From: Apiotrichum sp. Y4204
Taxonomy: Eukaryota; Basidiomycota; Tremellomycetes; Trichosporonales; Trichosporonaceae
DNA: 64,000 nucleotides
NCBI GenBank assembly: GCA_025531455.1
Contig: JAMYHL010000015.1
Span: 310,001 to 374,000, forward strand
Direction of reading: 5' to 3'
Part shown: positions 49,118 through 61,051 of the stretch, one piece after another
Layout of the letters: each line of letters starts with the position of its first letter
How positions within the stretch are numbered: the first letter of the stretch is position 1
The notes under the pieces: model-generated
The model's input: only the letters and a program-made list of their open reading frames with translations
Told to the model about the DNA's origin: nothing
Databases searched by the model: none
Position numbers and translations under genes: made by a program

Positions 49118-51226
49118 GTCGCGATTGCGGGGAGAGGAGCTAGAGATCTAGAGAGCCGACTTTGGAGCTTGGGAGGGGAAAGTCGGGGATTTACAGTATA
49201 ATTAAACTAATTCTTCTTTCTTCAAGACGCGATCAAGTACAAGCCAGAACAACGAGGTTAGATGATCAGAATTGGTAGAGAGGAGTGGGGGATGATGGGC
49301 ATTGCTCTTTCGTGGAGCGCACATATATGTGCTCGTTTGCTGGGGAGGCTCGATGGTCAAGAAGTCGCCGGTAGTCACCCTCCGCACCGCAGTCCTCGAG
49401 GTGGGGCACGGGGCACATGTCCTCCAAGTGCAGCACTCTGTCGTCATTGTCCCTGCTGTCCATTGCTCGCAAAAGCGCAGCGGGAGCTCAAAGCTGAGGA
49501 TGAAGGTCTGGACGCCGGCCACGGGACATGGGGACTGGGGACAACCTTGCGCGTCCTGGGCCCCTCTGTTCCACAAGGAGCGCAGCGGACAGCGAAACGC
49601 GAACGTCATAGGTCCTCAAGATCATCTGGCCATGGCCATGCTGGCCATCCCGCGTCCGCCAGGCGGCAAGGAGTCCAGGTCCGACCCACCATAGGCACAG
49701 CACAGTGCACAATAAAGAAACGGAATGTGCAGGGACATGTGATTCTCGTCGGTGCACTTCGCGTCATGCATCATACAAACTCAATCCACACGCAGGCGGG
49801 TAATGATGTCAGACGTCAGTCGCGAGTTGGGATCCCGCACGCGGCAGGTTACAGGCCGTAGTCGGAAATTTCTGCTCATTACAAGCTGCACGGCGGCACA
49901 ACGCTCGCTTGCAGCAGCGCTTGGGGTTATGGCCAGCCGCAGTCCGTATGTGTGCAGGCTGCAAGTCGACTGCACAGTCGCTGCCGGCCCGGCGGTACCG
50001 TTCCTCCGTTCACCCAGGATGACGGGCTCGACTATTTGCGGTACCGCCGTGCGCTCCACCCTGTCTCATAATAGTACAGATGCCCTGCAGTCCGTCGTCA
50101 TGGTGCTGGGTGTCAGGAATGATATGAGCAGCGTGATCATTATGCACGTTTCGGCTCAGTTCCGGTTCTCCGGTTCTCATCGTTGTTATCACGATCTCGA
50201 CGCGAGTCTCGTCATGGCGATCATGCAACACGCGATCGCCGATTTGACGACCCAGAAACCTTGCCTCCGCCGAGTATCTCCTACATGCGGCTGCATATTA
50301 CCGCCAGCGCGTTGTATGCTCCGCGTCCGACAACCCACAAGTTATACAAGTTGTTAACATCTGGACGTTCATGGTCTGTCAATGCCGTCATAATCGCAGT
50401 GCTCGAAGTCTGCACGCGTGACGTCATAACATCAGAAAGCAGGCACGTGGATCGTCGGCTGGACCGGCTCTCGGCGGCTAACCCTCTCGGCGCTCGGCGC
50501 TTCGTTGATCGGAGACCACCGCCGAATGTTATCGAATTCCGCTGCAGTCGACGGGTACATATGATGCGGAGATATCCAGCTGCAACACTGGAGGGGGACG
50601 AGCACCGTGATAATGTTCGGGGATGCAGTGGTGAGCCCCCCTTGACTGGTTGACGACGGAGGAATAGATAAGATGTTGATCATATGTTGACTCGGAACTC
50701 GGACACTTGTGGCTGTCTCGGACAAATGAGGAGCTCACAGCTACCCTTCCAAAGATCTTCCCTTGAAGGCAGTCAACCACTCTGGAGTATTGCTCGGCGG
50801 TCGCTGTCTGCATGGTTCTCGGAGCTGGAGAGGAGTGAGTGAGATTCTGTTGCTGGGAGTCGGATGTGGTAGGGTGATCAGAACCCACGGTCTGTTCATC
50901 ACTCCTTGAGATCTGATCCTCGAGAGAGTACGAACCGACCATTTTGATTGCATGCCACCTCGTATGACTGCAGTCTGCACCGTTACTTGCCACAACTGAT
51001 CCTTACTTCCCATTTTGTGGACTGCATACTTCACAGTTTGTGGACTCCATTCTCCGTCGTTTGAACTGAGCTCTGCTCTGTCACCAGTTGCACTGTTCAG
51101 TCACAGCACAACTCCCAGAACCAAGAATTTCATGCATCGTCGTGCGTATACATATGAGGAGCTGTGAAGCTATGAAGCGTTATGAAGTGTCCGTCCCACC
51201 AACGGAGAGCAGGATCATGAAAGGTC
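49118..51226. other. Gene-poor stretch, 2.1 kb
   Basis: Upstream of the repeat protein and downstream of chitin deacetylase. Open frames are short and mutually overlapping; nothing recognised. Confidence 0.5.
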
Positions 51227-52678
51227 CTAAATGAGGAGGGCGAGGGCGGCCGCGGAGAGAACAAGACCAGACGAGATGACCACAGGCGAAGCCGACGAGC
51301 CCTGCTTCTTCTGGGCAGTGGTGCCGGAGCTCGCGGCGCTGCCGGCGGACCCGGCACCGGTCTTGTTGGCGCCGGCGCCCGTGGTGGCGGTCGGGTCGTT
51401 GGTGACGTTGCCCGAGTCGCTGTTGCCGGTCAGGGTGGCAAAGTTGGGGAAGGTGAGGTCCTGCTCGGCGTAGGGGTGCGTAATGTTAAGGCCGGTCGCA
51501 ATGGGGACAATGTACTTGAAGTTGGCCTTGATGTTGGGGAACTGGTTGATGATCTCGCTCATGGTGTTGTTGTTGACCTCGTGGTTGAGGACAATGGGGC
51601 CATGGGTCGCGTACGTGCCGTTCTTGGCCTTGTTGAACACGTTCTCATAGTTCTGCGTGACGTTTGCCATCGTGACGCCGTTAATGCCGACTAAAGAGTG
51701 AGTGTTTGATTCTGGGCAATCAAGAAAAACATCACTTACCGGACCAGTCAAAGGTGTCGTCGGACCAGAGGTGGAGGGTGAGGTTGAGTTTCTCAGCAAT
51801 GAAGCGGATACGGTTGTCGACGTCGCCGTAGGGCGGGCGCCAGCAGAGCGGGGTACGGCCGAGGAGCTTCTGGATGACCTTGCGGGTGTAGTAGAGCTCG
51901 GCAAAGGCCTGCGAGTTGGTGCGCGAGGTCATCATCGGGTGGGACCAGGTGTGCACGCAGATCTGGTGGCCATCGTTGACGCCGTGCATGCCCTCCTTGG
52001 GCCAGTTGAGGACGTTGGAGCCAATGTAGTACAGCGACGCCTTGACGGGCGGGTCCTGGGACTTGAAGAAGTCGTAGAGGACCGTGTTGGTGCAGTTCGG
52101 TCCGTCGTCAACGCCGAGACCCCACGTCTGGGGCTCAGGGAGCGTCGTAACGTCCGCAGACAGTCCGGTCTCGGGCTTCGGCGTGCTGCAGCGCGTCCGT
52201 GTCCACCAGCAGTCGGGGTCCGTCGCCCCGTCGTAGGTAACATTCTCCATCGACGAGCGGGATCCGTGGGGCTGGATGTTGGGGAACTTTTGCTTCAACT
52301 CGGCGTCAATAGGGTCAAAGAGGGCCTGAGCCTCGGTGTCTCCGGGGAGAATGTCGGCGTCCGCCCATAGTACGGGCACCTCCTTGTTGGTGACCATCGT
52401 GTCGCGATCGGGGTACGCGTACCAAACGCAGTTCTTGACGGCATCTGGGTGTGAGCGGTGAAATCAAGGCACCTGCATCTCGCCGTGTGAGGTGTTTCAG
52501 GTCTTCTAATAACTTGACTCTGTAGTCCAAAACCGCGACATCTAAACATACCCTCGTTGGTGACCTGGCGCTTGCCCATGTGCGCGCAGCCAGTGTTCAT
52601 CTCGTGTCCGCCACATCCCGCGATGGCAGCGGCCGGGGAGGCGAGGATGAGGGAGGAGAGGAGAGCAGCAGCGACCAT
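51227..52678 (-). CDS. Chitin deacetylase, secreted, GPI-anchored
   Basis: Carbohydrate esterase family 4 enzyme converting chitin to chitosan in the cell wall, as in Cryptococcus Cda proteins. Exons 52552-52678, 51740-52444 and 51227-51690 give 431 aa. Signal peptide MVAAALLSSLILASPAAAIA. Catalytic base and metal ligand in GVDDGPN (Asp155, Asp156), metal-binding His207 and His211 in HTWSHP, RPPYGDVDNRIR, DDTFDW, and HEVNN near the end of the domain. A Ser/Thr/Gly-rich linker then a hydrophobic C-terminus (SGLVLSAAALALLI) indicates a GPI anchor. Introns are 107 and 49 nt. Several N-glycosylation sequons are present. It likely keeps chitosan in the wall and protects against host or environmental chitinases. 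Confidence 0.93.
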
Positions 52679-55157
52679 GGTGGTGATGGGCGCCGGATTA
52701 GTGGTGATGGTAAAAACGGGATTTGTTGAAGACGAGCGACCGTTGTCGTCCTGGGAATTGAAGGATGGGGAAAAGAGTGTGGGGGCTGTCCGTAGGCAGT
52801 CAAAGGATATTAGGTCGTGAACAAGTTGGTGTCCTGGATCGAAGAAAGAGTAGAGAAGAGAAGAGAGTGGAAAGACAAGAGAAGAGAGAGGAGAACACGA
52901 TCAACACCCTCGTCCTGGATAACACCAGCCCCCTCAGCTACCGGCCTCGTCTACGCTTGCACGCCGCACACGCTCGCGGCGACAGGGCGACAGACGATCC
53001 GGCCGACGGACAGTATCTGCGTAAAAGATTGTGTGAGCAGCGTGCATCGCTTCAGTCGGCTGCTGCATGCTCCTCCCCCGCATGCCTCGCACACACACTG
53101 CCACACTGCCAGCCCACGAGCCCACGTCTTACGTCTTCCCGTCGCGCGCAGCAGCACGCGTGCCACACCCTCACACCACTGCACCACCTCTTTTTTTGGG
53201 CACACTCATCGATACCATCGCGTTCCAAAAATACCCGCTCTCCACCCTCTCCTCTGGATGAACCCTGGCCGTGCCCTGGAATTCCCTGAGTGGTCGGCAC
53301 AATCGGCTGCGATATAAATAGCCTTCGGATTGGCAGGGGGAAAAACAGGAAAGAAGGAATAAATCGCCGATCATCGCAGATTAGGAATCGCGCAGCGGAG
53401 CGCGCTGGATTCTCGGCGATCTACGATACAAGCCATTCTCCACTCGGCAGTATGATACTGTAGTGACATGTGACAAGTGGGCAGGAGCACACGCGACTTG
53501 CTCGATAGCTTGTTGATGCATGTCCTTGATCCTTGATCCTCATGTTCCTCAATTGACAACCAGCTGTCAGTTGTTGCGAGTATTCAATTGCATGAGATCC
53601 TGGTGGTGGCTCAAACCACAGTTAGAGGTCTCTTGGCAACTTGTGGAATATCATGGCAGGGTGAAATCTCAAGCCCCCCACTCCGAATTTAGCCCTCTTC
53701 GCCCCCAATGGAGGATGGAAGACGAGCAGTGGAGCGATAGAGAAGTGGAGCAGTCGACAGTCCAAGCCGTTCCATCTGATCTTCCATTGCTCTCCGCATT
53801 CCTGTGATCCTGTAGGCACCATCCGATCTGGTTCCAGGTGTGAAACGGAAACACCGCCCTCGCTTTGGCGCACTCTGGGTATCCCGGGTCCAGGAGTCGC
53901 ATTCTCGCGTAGCCCCTCGCGTTTGCGCCAACCCGTGCTAACCAGTGCGTGCAGATCGCCTCATCGCACTGAACTGGCTTTGGACTTTTGTGACAGATAG
54001 CGCAAGTGTGCAAGTGGTGGGTTCAAGGCGCTGCACTAGCTGCTCCACGGCTCATCGTCTTTCATCATCGTTCACATGTCAGACGTCCTATGGCCCTATT
54101 GTCTTCTGAAGCCCTCCCGAGATCCCGAGACAGGTTGGCAGTGTGAACCGCGCACAAGCCAGTGTCACGCTTGTGCCCTCTCTCACGCGTCCGCAGCCCT
54201 CGAGCCGTCCGCAATGGCGTCCCGCACTCTGCTCGCGTGCACACCTGTGTACCTGTGTACGCCACCGCCGCACCAGTCCAAACTGGACAACGCGTCACAT
54301 CAGCACACACAACTACTAGGATCCTGGTGAGCTGGTGATCCAGTGAGAGTTTGGCACACCAGCGCGCCCGTGCTCCGGGCAACGCTCACCGATAATGACA
54401 CAAGCCTTTCTCGGCAGCACGGTTTCGCCACGACGCAGACATCTGGAGCATGAGAGTTTTCCTATAGTTCATCACACTCCACATACCGCGCAACTGCGCG
54501 ATCTTACACAACATGGGCGCCTGACGGCCAGCATACCACCGATCCCTCGTCGAGCTGACGGGAGCATCAGGATTCAGGAAGCCAGTGGCCCGCGGTCCAT
54601 AGTAGGCATATGAAGCGGAGTGTGCGTGTAGCTTGCCAGCTCGCATCAGCAGTGTGTGATTCAGTGGTTCAGTGAGGGAGTGACGGCGGGTATGCGCGCC
54701 ACGATCTATTTCCAGCCCCGCGACGTGCTCGGCGCGCTCGGCGGCTCGAGGGCTATTCCTGGTGCGTGGCAGCCTGGCAAGCCGCAGCCATCTCACGCCG
54801 CCGGCCATCGTGCTGCTGTGCGGTGTGCGCATCAACCAGCCGCAGGAAGTAGTGGAGCGAAGTTGGCGTGGAGTACGTAGGAGGAGCATGGGACGGCTTG
54901 AGGATGAACGGGGCCATCCATGTATCGACATCGCGACATTGAATCTCGACTCCACTGGACGTGGTCTGCCACTCCGAGGTCGGAGGTCGGACCCGATCCC
55001 CGGTGTGGCAAGTGACGTCAACTCGTGTGGACATTCCATGTCGACGCGTCGATGAAAAAACGAGTGGTCAACCGCGCCTTTCAACAACAATCCATTCTCC
55101 ACACTCCAACCAAGACCTCCGCCGGTCTCTCGCACCTGGTCGTCGACTCTCCTCACG
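52679..55157. other. Gene-poor stretch, 2.5 kb
   Basis: Separates the chitin deacetylase start from the EVE-domain gene. A 295-codon open frame on the minus strand (54386-55273) overlaps the EVE start and shows no domain; treated as chance. No RNA gene recognised. Confidence 0.5.
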
Positions 55158-55697
55158 ATGCCGCCCACGCGCACATCCGACACCCGCACGCCCTCGGCAT
55201 GGCTCATCGTCGCGTGCTCAAACCACGTCCGGCGCGGCGTCGCAGCGGGCTTTACGCAGGCGAACCACGGCAAGCGCTTCGGCCTCGACCGTATGCGGGT
55301 TGGCGATACGGTGGTGTGTTACTCGCCGACTATCGAGATGCGCCGGCGTCCCGGGGCGTTAACCACGACCACCGCGATGCCGGTACCCGTTTCGGAGCAT
55401 TCTTGGGCGGATCCCACCCCGCCTTCTCATCCCCCGCGACCACTCAAGGCTTTCACCGCCCTCGGGACGGTTACCTCCGACGTTTACGCTGCTGATGCTA
55501 CGTGTCCGTGGCGCCGTGATGTGGCGTGGGAAGCGACGGTGGATGTTCCTTTGGAAACTGTACGGGATCGCCTTGCGATGTGCGATGGGCCGTCGTGGGG
55601 GCGGAAACTCCAGAGTGGGGTCGTGGCGCTCGACGAGAGGGATGTGCGCGTGCTCCGTAGAGCGATGGTGCCGCAGGTTAAGGCAGAGCAGGAGTAG
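55158..55697 (+). CDS. EVE-domain protein (UPF0310-like), bacterial type
   Basis: PUA-like EVE domain. In bacteria, EVE domains read modified bases in DNA or RNA and often sit in restriction systems; the closest eukaryotic relative is the YTH reader. Single exon, 179 aa, the domain filling almost the whole protein. Conserved landmarks: WLIVACSNHVRRGVAAGF (residues ~15-32), HGKRFGLDRMRVGDTVVCYSP, LKAFTALGTVTSDVY, PWRRDVAWEA and SWGRKLQSGVVAL. These match the UPF0310 layout in order and spacing, with a ~20-residue Pro/Thr-rich insert before LKAF. It has no intron although nearby genes have two to four, and no targeting signal. Role in the fungus unknown; acquisition from bacteria is a reasonable inference but needs a phylogeny. 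Confidence 0.85.
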   Translation: MPPTRTSDTRTPSAWLIVACSNHVRRGVAAGFTQANHGKRFGLDRMRVGDTVVCYSPTIEMRRRPGALTTTTAMPVPVSEHSWADPTPPSHPPRPLKAFTALGTVTSDVYAADATCPWRRDVAWEATVDVPLETVRDRLAMCDGPSWGRKLQSGVVALDERDVRVLRRAMVPQVKAEQE

Positions 55698-55986
55698 AGG
55701 GTGATTCTACTGTAGGGCTTTGTTGTTGGATACTACTGATGTAACTGATTGATTGTGAATCCAGGCGCCACCTCAAAACCCAGGTGGTGCAGTTCGTACT
55801 AAACATTCATCGCGGACACTACATGTTTGAGAGACGGAGGGAGAATGCTTGAACTCATCAATGGATAACTTCGTTTTTGGCGTCGTGAGGAGACGAAGGC
55901 GGAAGATCGGAAACGGCGAGCGGGGTTGCTCAGTGACAGCAAGTTGCGGTATCGATACGGGGTATGTGTGGGTATTGATACGGGCC
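55698..55986. other. Convergent gap between EVE gene and BTB-like array
   Basis: About 290 bases between the EVE stop and the last remnant exon of the first array member. No other feature seen. Confidence 0.5.
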
Positions 55987-56816
55987 TCATGGTTCCTGAA
56001 CGTCAGCGATGCCCAACATGTATACAGCCTTACTTGAACCATCCTCAACGTTTCATTGAACAATGGTGGACGGAATCGATGTTTTTCGTTCTACAGATGA
56101 AAGCCCTGAACAAAGCAAAGCTGTGCGCGGATGGGAGAAGCTCGAAGAACTCGTGCGCGTCTTTGACAGATGACTTGTCATTTCCATGATAAGTTCCAAT
56201 CTCCATCAAATCCTCGATATCGATAACCTCAAGAACAACCGCCCACAAACAATCATCATCAAACATAACGGCAAGGAGAAACATCAACTGCGTGTTGATG
56301 GCGTTGTCATGGTACGCACTCCACACCCGGCATGTGAGAACCCGGATAGCCTGTTCACAGTCGTATTTCTTCAGGAACCCCGCGAGGCGAACTGTAAAGA
56401 CTTTTGAGAACCTCTCAAAGTCTGGCCAGTAGCGCCCGTTGCGACAGTAGGAGAGGTCCAAGAAGTGGGATATGATCTCGGCAGTTTCGATGTCTGGGTC
56501 GGTAAATGTGATGATGTTATCACCACTCGAGTCGGGGATAGACATGACATCGCGAAGAACAGTGCTATCAATGTTATGAGGGACTCCACGGTCAAAATCA
56601 CTCATCTTGCAGCCATGATTTGGTACTTGTGCGCGCGGAAACGGACGTTATCGGAGCTGATGAGAGTAATGTCGCCCTCGGTCCAGGAATCGTCGTCCGT
56701 GATCTCCCTCAAGGGTCCATCTGACCCCGTAGGATTGTTGGTGGGAGTATTCTTGGAGCTGGTGGCGGTCGGGTCTGCGTCAACGCGGCGGTTTGTGTCT
56801 ACTCACTGGCAGACAT
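55987..56816 (-). pseudogene. BTB/POZ-like paralogue A, probably decaying
   Basis: First of six tandem paralogues. Family layout: a 10-base first exon (56807-56816), exon 56606-56774, main exon from 56564, tiny last exon. Conserved parts are WTEGDITLISSDNVRFRAHKY (given in part: DITLISSDNVRF), RDVMSIP, ITFTDPDIETAEII, LKKYDC and FFELLPSAHSFAL. Two defects: where the other intact copies have a GT donor after the AG of the second exon, this copy has ATGAGT at 56605, and not splicing leads straight to a stop; near the C-terminus the family-like end LFNETLRMVQ is in a different frame from the body, implying loss of one base around 56065-56080. A shorter protein starting at the ATG at 56605 and ending at 56045 (186 aa) remains open. 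Confidence 0.6.
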
Positions 56817-57416
56817 TGTCGAGATTCTCTCGAGAAGGAAGATACAGAGGATATGGGTGGGGCGAAAAGAGCGGTAGAGAATGGAGAGTGGAGAATGAAG
56901 AGTGGAGAATGAAGAGAGAAGGAGAAGTGATGATGAGACGAGAGTATTATGGGAGGCCGGAGGCTGGACGTGGGAGGAAGACAAAATGCGCCGTGTTTGT
57001 TGGGCGCAGAGCGCCGGTTGACGGTGGCGAGTTGTCGCGAGGCGCGGATCCGAAGAGCTGATGTTGTGAGCATTGGTCACAGGAGATCACTGTGCATTGA
57101 TGATATTCCCAGCTTTCCAAAATCCGAGACTTAAAGCGACAAGCTGTGGCGCACACCCAGACATCTCTTCACAAGTTCACACCCGTCTTTTGCCTGTTCT
57201 CGAAGCTCCCACGCCCCTGTTTTACGCGCTGCAGACAGATGCTGCAATGTCTACACAGTAGTATGAAACACCATCAGCATGTATTGGGCACTACTTATGC
57301 AGTCAATCAACTATACTGACTCGACTGGAAGCGTTCGAGATAGTGAAGGAGTTGGAACAGACGGGACACTTTTGGCACTTGATGCCCAATAAGCTAGTTG
57401 GGAATCGGGAAACTTG
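56817..57416. other. Promoter of paralogue A
   Basis: 600 bases with a short GAGAATGGAGAGTG-type tandem repeat at ~56876-56925. No gene seen. Confidence 0.5.
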
Positions 57417-58176
57417 TCACGCAGACGAGCGCTCGTATTTCTGGAGTTAACAGAAAACTTGAGACGGACTCACCCTAGCCCATCCAAGCATTTCGATAAA
57501 GATCTCGCGGGCGACTTTCCTGGATTCCCCACTGCTCGCGGCCCGACACAGGGCGTATTTGAACTCATCTGGGAGGGCCTTGAAGAATGCATACGATTGT
57601 TCTGGTTGGACTAGCTGGGGATCAAACAAAAGTGTCTGAAGTGTAGTCATTTCAAGAATCCTGTTGCGCAACTCGTGGTCATCCAGATGAACAGCTAAAA
57701 GGAACGCTTTTTGGTAGCCGAGACGAGCATTATGGAGGCCCTTCCAGGCCTGTCCGTTGAGCAATGCGAGGAGCAGCTTGCACTCATATTTTTTGAGGAA
57801 CTGGACCACAGGCGTTATATTCGTCACGTTCAGCAAGGCTAACGCTTGAAAGTTGATATCGCAGAGCTTCAGGACAACGTCGACAACTTTTGCGTTTTCG
57901 ATTTCGAGGTCGGTAAACTCGATAGTGTTGTTGGTCCCGGCAGTGGGGATGGAGATGACATCGTGAAGAGTGCCGCTGTTCATAAGCTCAAACAGACGGG
58001 ATATCTCGCACCAGCAATACCCACCTTCCCGCAGTGATGAGATGCTTGGGGACACAAAACCGGACGTGGTCCGCGCTGATGATAGTGAGATCACCGCCAA
58101 TCCAATCAGGATGATCAGTGAGGTTGTCTGAGTGTGAGTTGCCTTTTGCGTTTGTTTCTGACTTACTGGCAGCCAT
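57417..58176 (-). CDS. BTB/POZ-like paralogue B
   Basis: Four exons, 58167-58176, 58025-58127, 57474-57975 and 57417-57440, give 212 aa. BTB-like core: WIGGDLTIISADHVRFCVPKHL (given in part), then after the second intron the SGTLHDVISIP helix, IEFTDLEIENAKVV and FLKKYEC. The C-terminal helical part contains AFLLAVHLDDHELRNRIL and YAFFKALPDEFKYALCRA. The last exon encodes only KYERSSA. All introns are canonical and in phase, so this copy looks intact. BTB domains commonly mediate dimerisation or link substrates to Cul3 ligases; nothing here shows which. No DNA-binding or Kelch repeats are fused. Confidence 0.75.
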
Positions 58177-58993
58177 GGTGTCACTGCTATGGGTACTGTA
58201 GCGGACAGCGGGGGGGCTAAATGCTGAAAGGCGAGAAGGCTGTCCCTGCCCAGAGCCGAAGGGTTCGTGGCAGATGGAGCGGAGGGGCAGTGGACAGTGA
58301 AGGATGAAGACACTGTTGCAAGTTTGAGTGAGAGAGGGACAAATGATGCACTGAGACACACACGTACACACTCTTGACGGGTCCTATCCACTGGGAGAAC
58401 GTGAGCACGGGCCGTCAGCAATGGCCAGTCAGAGGGCGAAGGGCGACGCACGGGCCGTCGCAGCAAACACAAAGAACAAGATGGAGAAGAATGTGTGTGT
58501 GACTGTTCGATGTCTATACAGTGTATTGAATGGAGTGTGCGGCAAAGAAGAGAGAAGCCTCTAAGATCTTGAAGCAAGAGTGAGAAAGACACTGGCGACG
58601 ACGTTCTGCGGTGGACGGTGGTTGACTTGTTGCGGCGCCGTTGCACCGTAGATGAGGCGGACGATCAAGAAAGGCCATGGCCATTGAGCTGTCAATTGTC
58701 AATCTTTCCTGTGCTGATATTGGATCAACGGGTATCAGTATGTAGATCAGTAGATCAGTAGATCAGTACTTCTGAACCAACATGCGGACACTGTCTCCAC
58801 TCCTGCTTCCCTGTCCTGCCTTTCATCGGGCAAAGCATTGGGTGAGATGATGATGATGACAGATGATATAGCTACGGTAATTACATATGTGTTCGATCCG
58901 GCTTTGGCCCCCAATCACATTTCTGCGTCTGTCGCATCCTCTGCTGAGCGGTGTTTAGGGACAGGCCCCCTCACCAAACAATGACGGAAGAGA
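58177..58993. other. Spacer between paralogues B and C
   Basis: About 800 bases containing a 9-bp GTAGATCA-type repeat (three to four copies) at ~58740-58770. No gene seen. Confidence 0.5.
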
Positions 58994-59823
58994 TCACTTC
59001 TTCTCTTTCTGCCAGTTAGCAATGCCTAAACGCAACAAACTACCTGGATTAACTGCAGTGTATCACGAAAGAGCGAAGCAGGTTGCGAGTTGGCAACCAC
59101 GCGGTCTTGAGAAGGCGTCCCCACCGCCATACACAACGCATAAGCATAGTCCGGGGGGAGTTGCTTGAAGAGTCGGTAGTGGGAGATTGATGGAGCAGCG
59201 TTCTCGCCGCTCACTGCGAGAAGGTCGTCCAACCCTCTCCTGGTAATGACGGAGCAGCACAATTCGATGTTCTGGAGGACGACACCAAGACGAAATGCCG
59301 TCCAGGTACTAATTGCGTAGTGATCTAGAGAAGGCGCCTCCCATACCTTGCCGATTAACACGTTTGTAGGAAGCTGGCAGTTGTACTTGTGCAAAAACTT
59401 GACCACCGCTAAGATGAACTCATTTTTGGGAAAAAAATCCATGTGCGTTGGATCTGCGTCGCCTTTGCAGAGCAACAGGAACACACGGATGACATTGGCA
59501 TTCTCGATCTCCGGGTCGGTGAACTCAATCGTGTTATCATTGTCCGGCGCGCCGAAAGCAATTGCGTCGGTCAGAACAGCGCTTCAGGGTTAGTATGATA
59601 CCCTTTCACGTAACTTACCTTCCCCCAAGAATAATGTGCTTGGGAACGCGGAAGGATACGTTGTCGGTACTAATGAGAACGATATCGCCGGTGGTCCAGT
59701 CTGGGTCGTCCGTGAGTGGTTGTGGCTGGGGCGCGGATGACTCGTTGGTGGCGGACGGGATGCCAAAGGCGTCGGCAGAGACTGCGTCAGTAGTATACTT
59801 GTGGTGTACGTACTGGTGGCCAT
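58994..59823 (-). CDS. BTB/POZ-like paralogue C
   Basis: Four exons, 59814-59823, 59619-59781, 59044-59581 and 58994-59008, give 241 aa. Same plan as paralogue B, with a ~20-residue Pro/Gln-rich N-terminal extension before DWTTGDIVLISTDNVSF. Downstream blocks are SAVLTDAIAFG, IEFTDPEIENANVIRVFLLL, FLHKYNC, YRLFKQLPPDYAYALCMA and LFRDTLQLIQ. The last exon encodes KEKK and stop. Introns (32, 37 and 35 nt) are canonical. Looks intact. Confidence 0.75.
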
Positions 59824-60285
59824 GGTGATGCGGCAAGAGAGCTATGGCGCTTGGGAAGAGGCAAAGTGAACAAAGTGACAAAGAAAGAGTGAAGAAGGAA
59901 AAGAAAGAGGTCGATGAGAAGAGAAAGGTGAGCACACCGCTCTTAAATAGATGAGAATAGACTGTCAGGGTGGCCGCCAGACATCAGAGGGAGCTGGGAA
60001 CATGGGCGCCGGGCTCTGCTTGTCGCTGTCACTATGACAACCGACGCCAACAAGACATTGCCGCAGGGGCAGGCATGGGGCGCCCCAATGGCTCTGTGCG
60101 TGTGAGGGCGTGAGAAGCAGAACGACGAGGAACACTGGGCCCCTGTCCAGACAACCCCAAATCAGACAGCGGCGGAGCCAGGTAGGACTATGTATTCATC
60201 GGTTGTACCGCACTAGTATATGTATGTAGCATTCGAGAAAATGGGACAGCTCGTTGCCCAGAACTCCATCTATGTCTTCTGTCGT
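59824..60285. other. Spacer between paralogues C and D
   Basis: 460 bases, promoter of C and 3' end of D. No gene seen. Confidence 0.5.
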
Positions 60286-61051
60286 TTAATTTTCGCAGCC
60301 AGTTGATTGCTTGAGGAACGCTTTGCGAAGGTTTTGAACTTCTTCTCGATCGTCTGTTCAGGGGTCAACAGAAGCACCATATGTAGGAAGGGAGAAACAG
60401 AACAATACGGACCAGTGCAGCCTCCAGAGCATCGCTGAACAGTATCTTGAAACGTTCACCAGGGGTCTCCGAATGCGTTTCGAGGAAGGCATAGAGGTAT
60501 GGCATGGGGAGATGGCGAAGGTACGCGTAGGGAATCTGGCGATGAACCTCGTTGGTGCTTGTGGGTTTCCACTGGTCCATAGTATGTTTGCAGAGACCCT
60601 CATCATCGAGGTGACTGGCAATAAGGTATACCAAGGCGTTAGTGTCGTTCTGGTTTGGGCAGACGCAGTTGTGGAGATACGCTTTGAGGATCTTGATCTC
60701 CCGTTGGCAGTCGTACTTCTGAAGGAAACCGACGACCGACACGAATGTCACGTGGAGGGTAGATGAATCGAAGTCACCCTCGGAAAGCGAGAGGAAGAGA
60801 TGGAGAACGTCCGCACACTCGATATCGTGATTGGTAAACGAGATTGTGCTGTCATCGTTGGGGATAGCCATAAGGTCGCGAAACACGGAGCTTCCGCCGA
60901 GAAGGTACTTCGATACTTGGAATCGTACATTGTTGGCACTGATGAGGGTAATCTCGCCCGTGGTCCAGCGCTCGTCGTCGGTGATTGGGGCTGCGTAAGC
61001 TCTGCTGGCAGCGTTCTTCTGACTTTCAGACCTATGGGTCGAAACAGACAT
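60286..61051 (-). CDS. BTB/POZ-like paralogue D, introns lost
   Basis: Two exons, 60409-61051 and 60286-60353, give 236 aa. The N-terminal region through the BTB core is one exon here: RWTTGEITLISANNVRF, KYLLGGSSVFRDLMAIP, ISFTNHDIECADVL and FLQKYDCQREIKIL. At the site where A, B, C, E and F carry their second intron (after the AG of the GGAAG/GGGAG codons) the sequence runs straight on in frame, a precise intron loss. The first intron also has no equivalent. The final intron (55 nt) is retained, but the last exon is longer than in the sisters (22 residues, charged). Looks functional. Confidence 0.72.

Noticed and set aside
53990..54045. tRNA-like stretch on the minus strand (GAGCAGCTAGTGCAGCGCC)
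   Set aside because: Resembles a D arm but no matching T arm or acceptor stem could be found.
54386..55273. 295-codon minus-strand open frame overlapping the EVE gene
   Set aside because: No domain; the opposite strand at its 5' part is a conserved protein.
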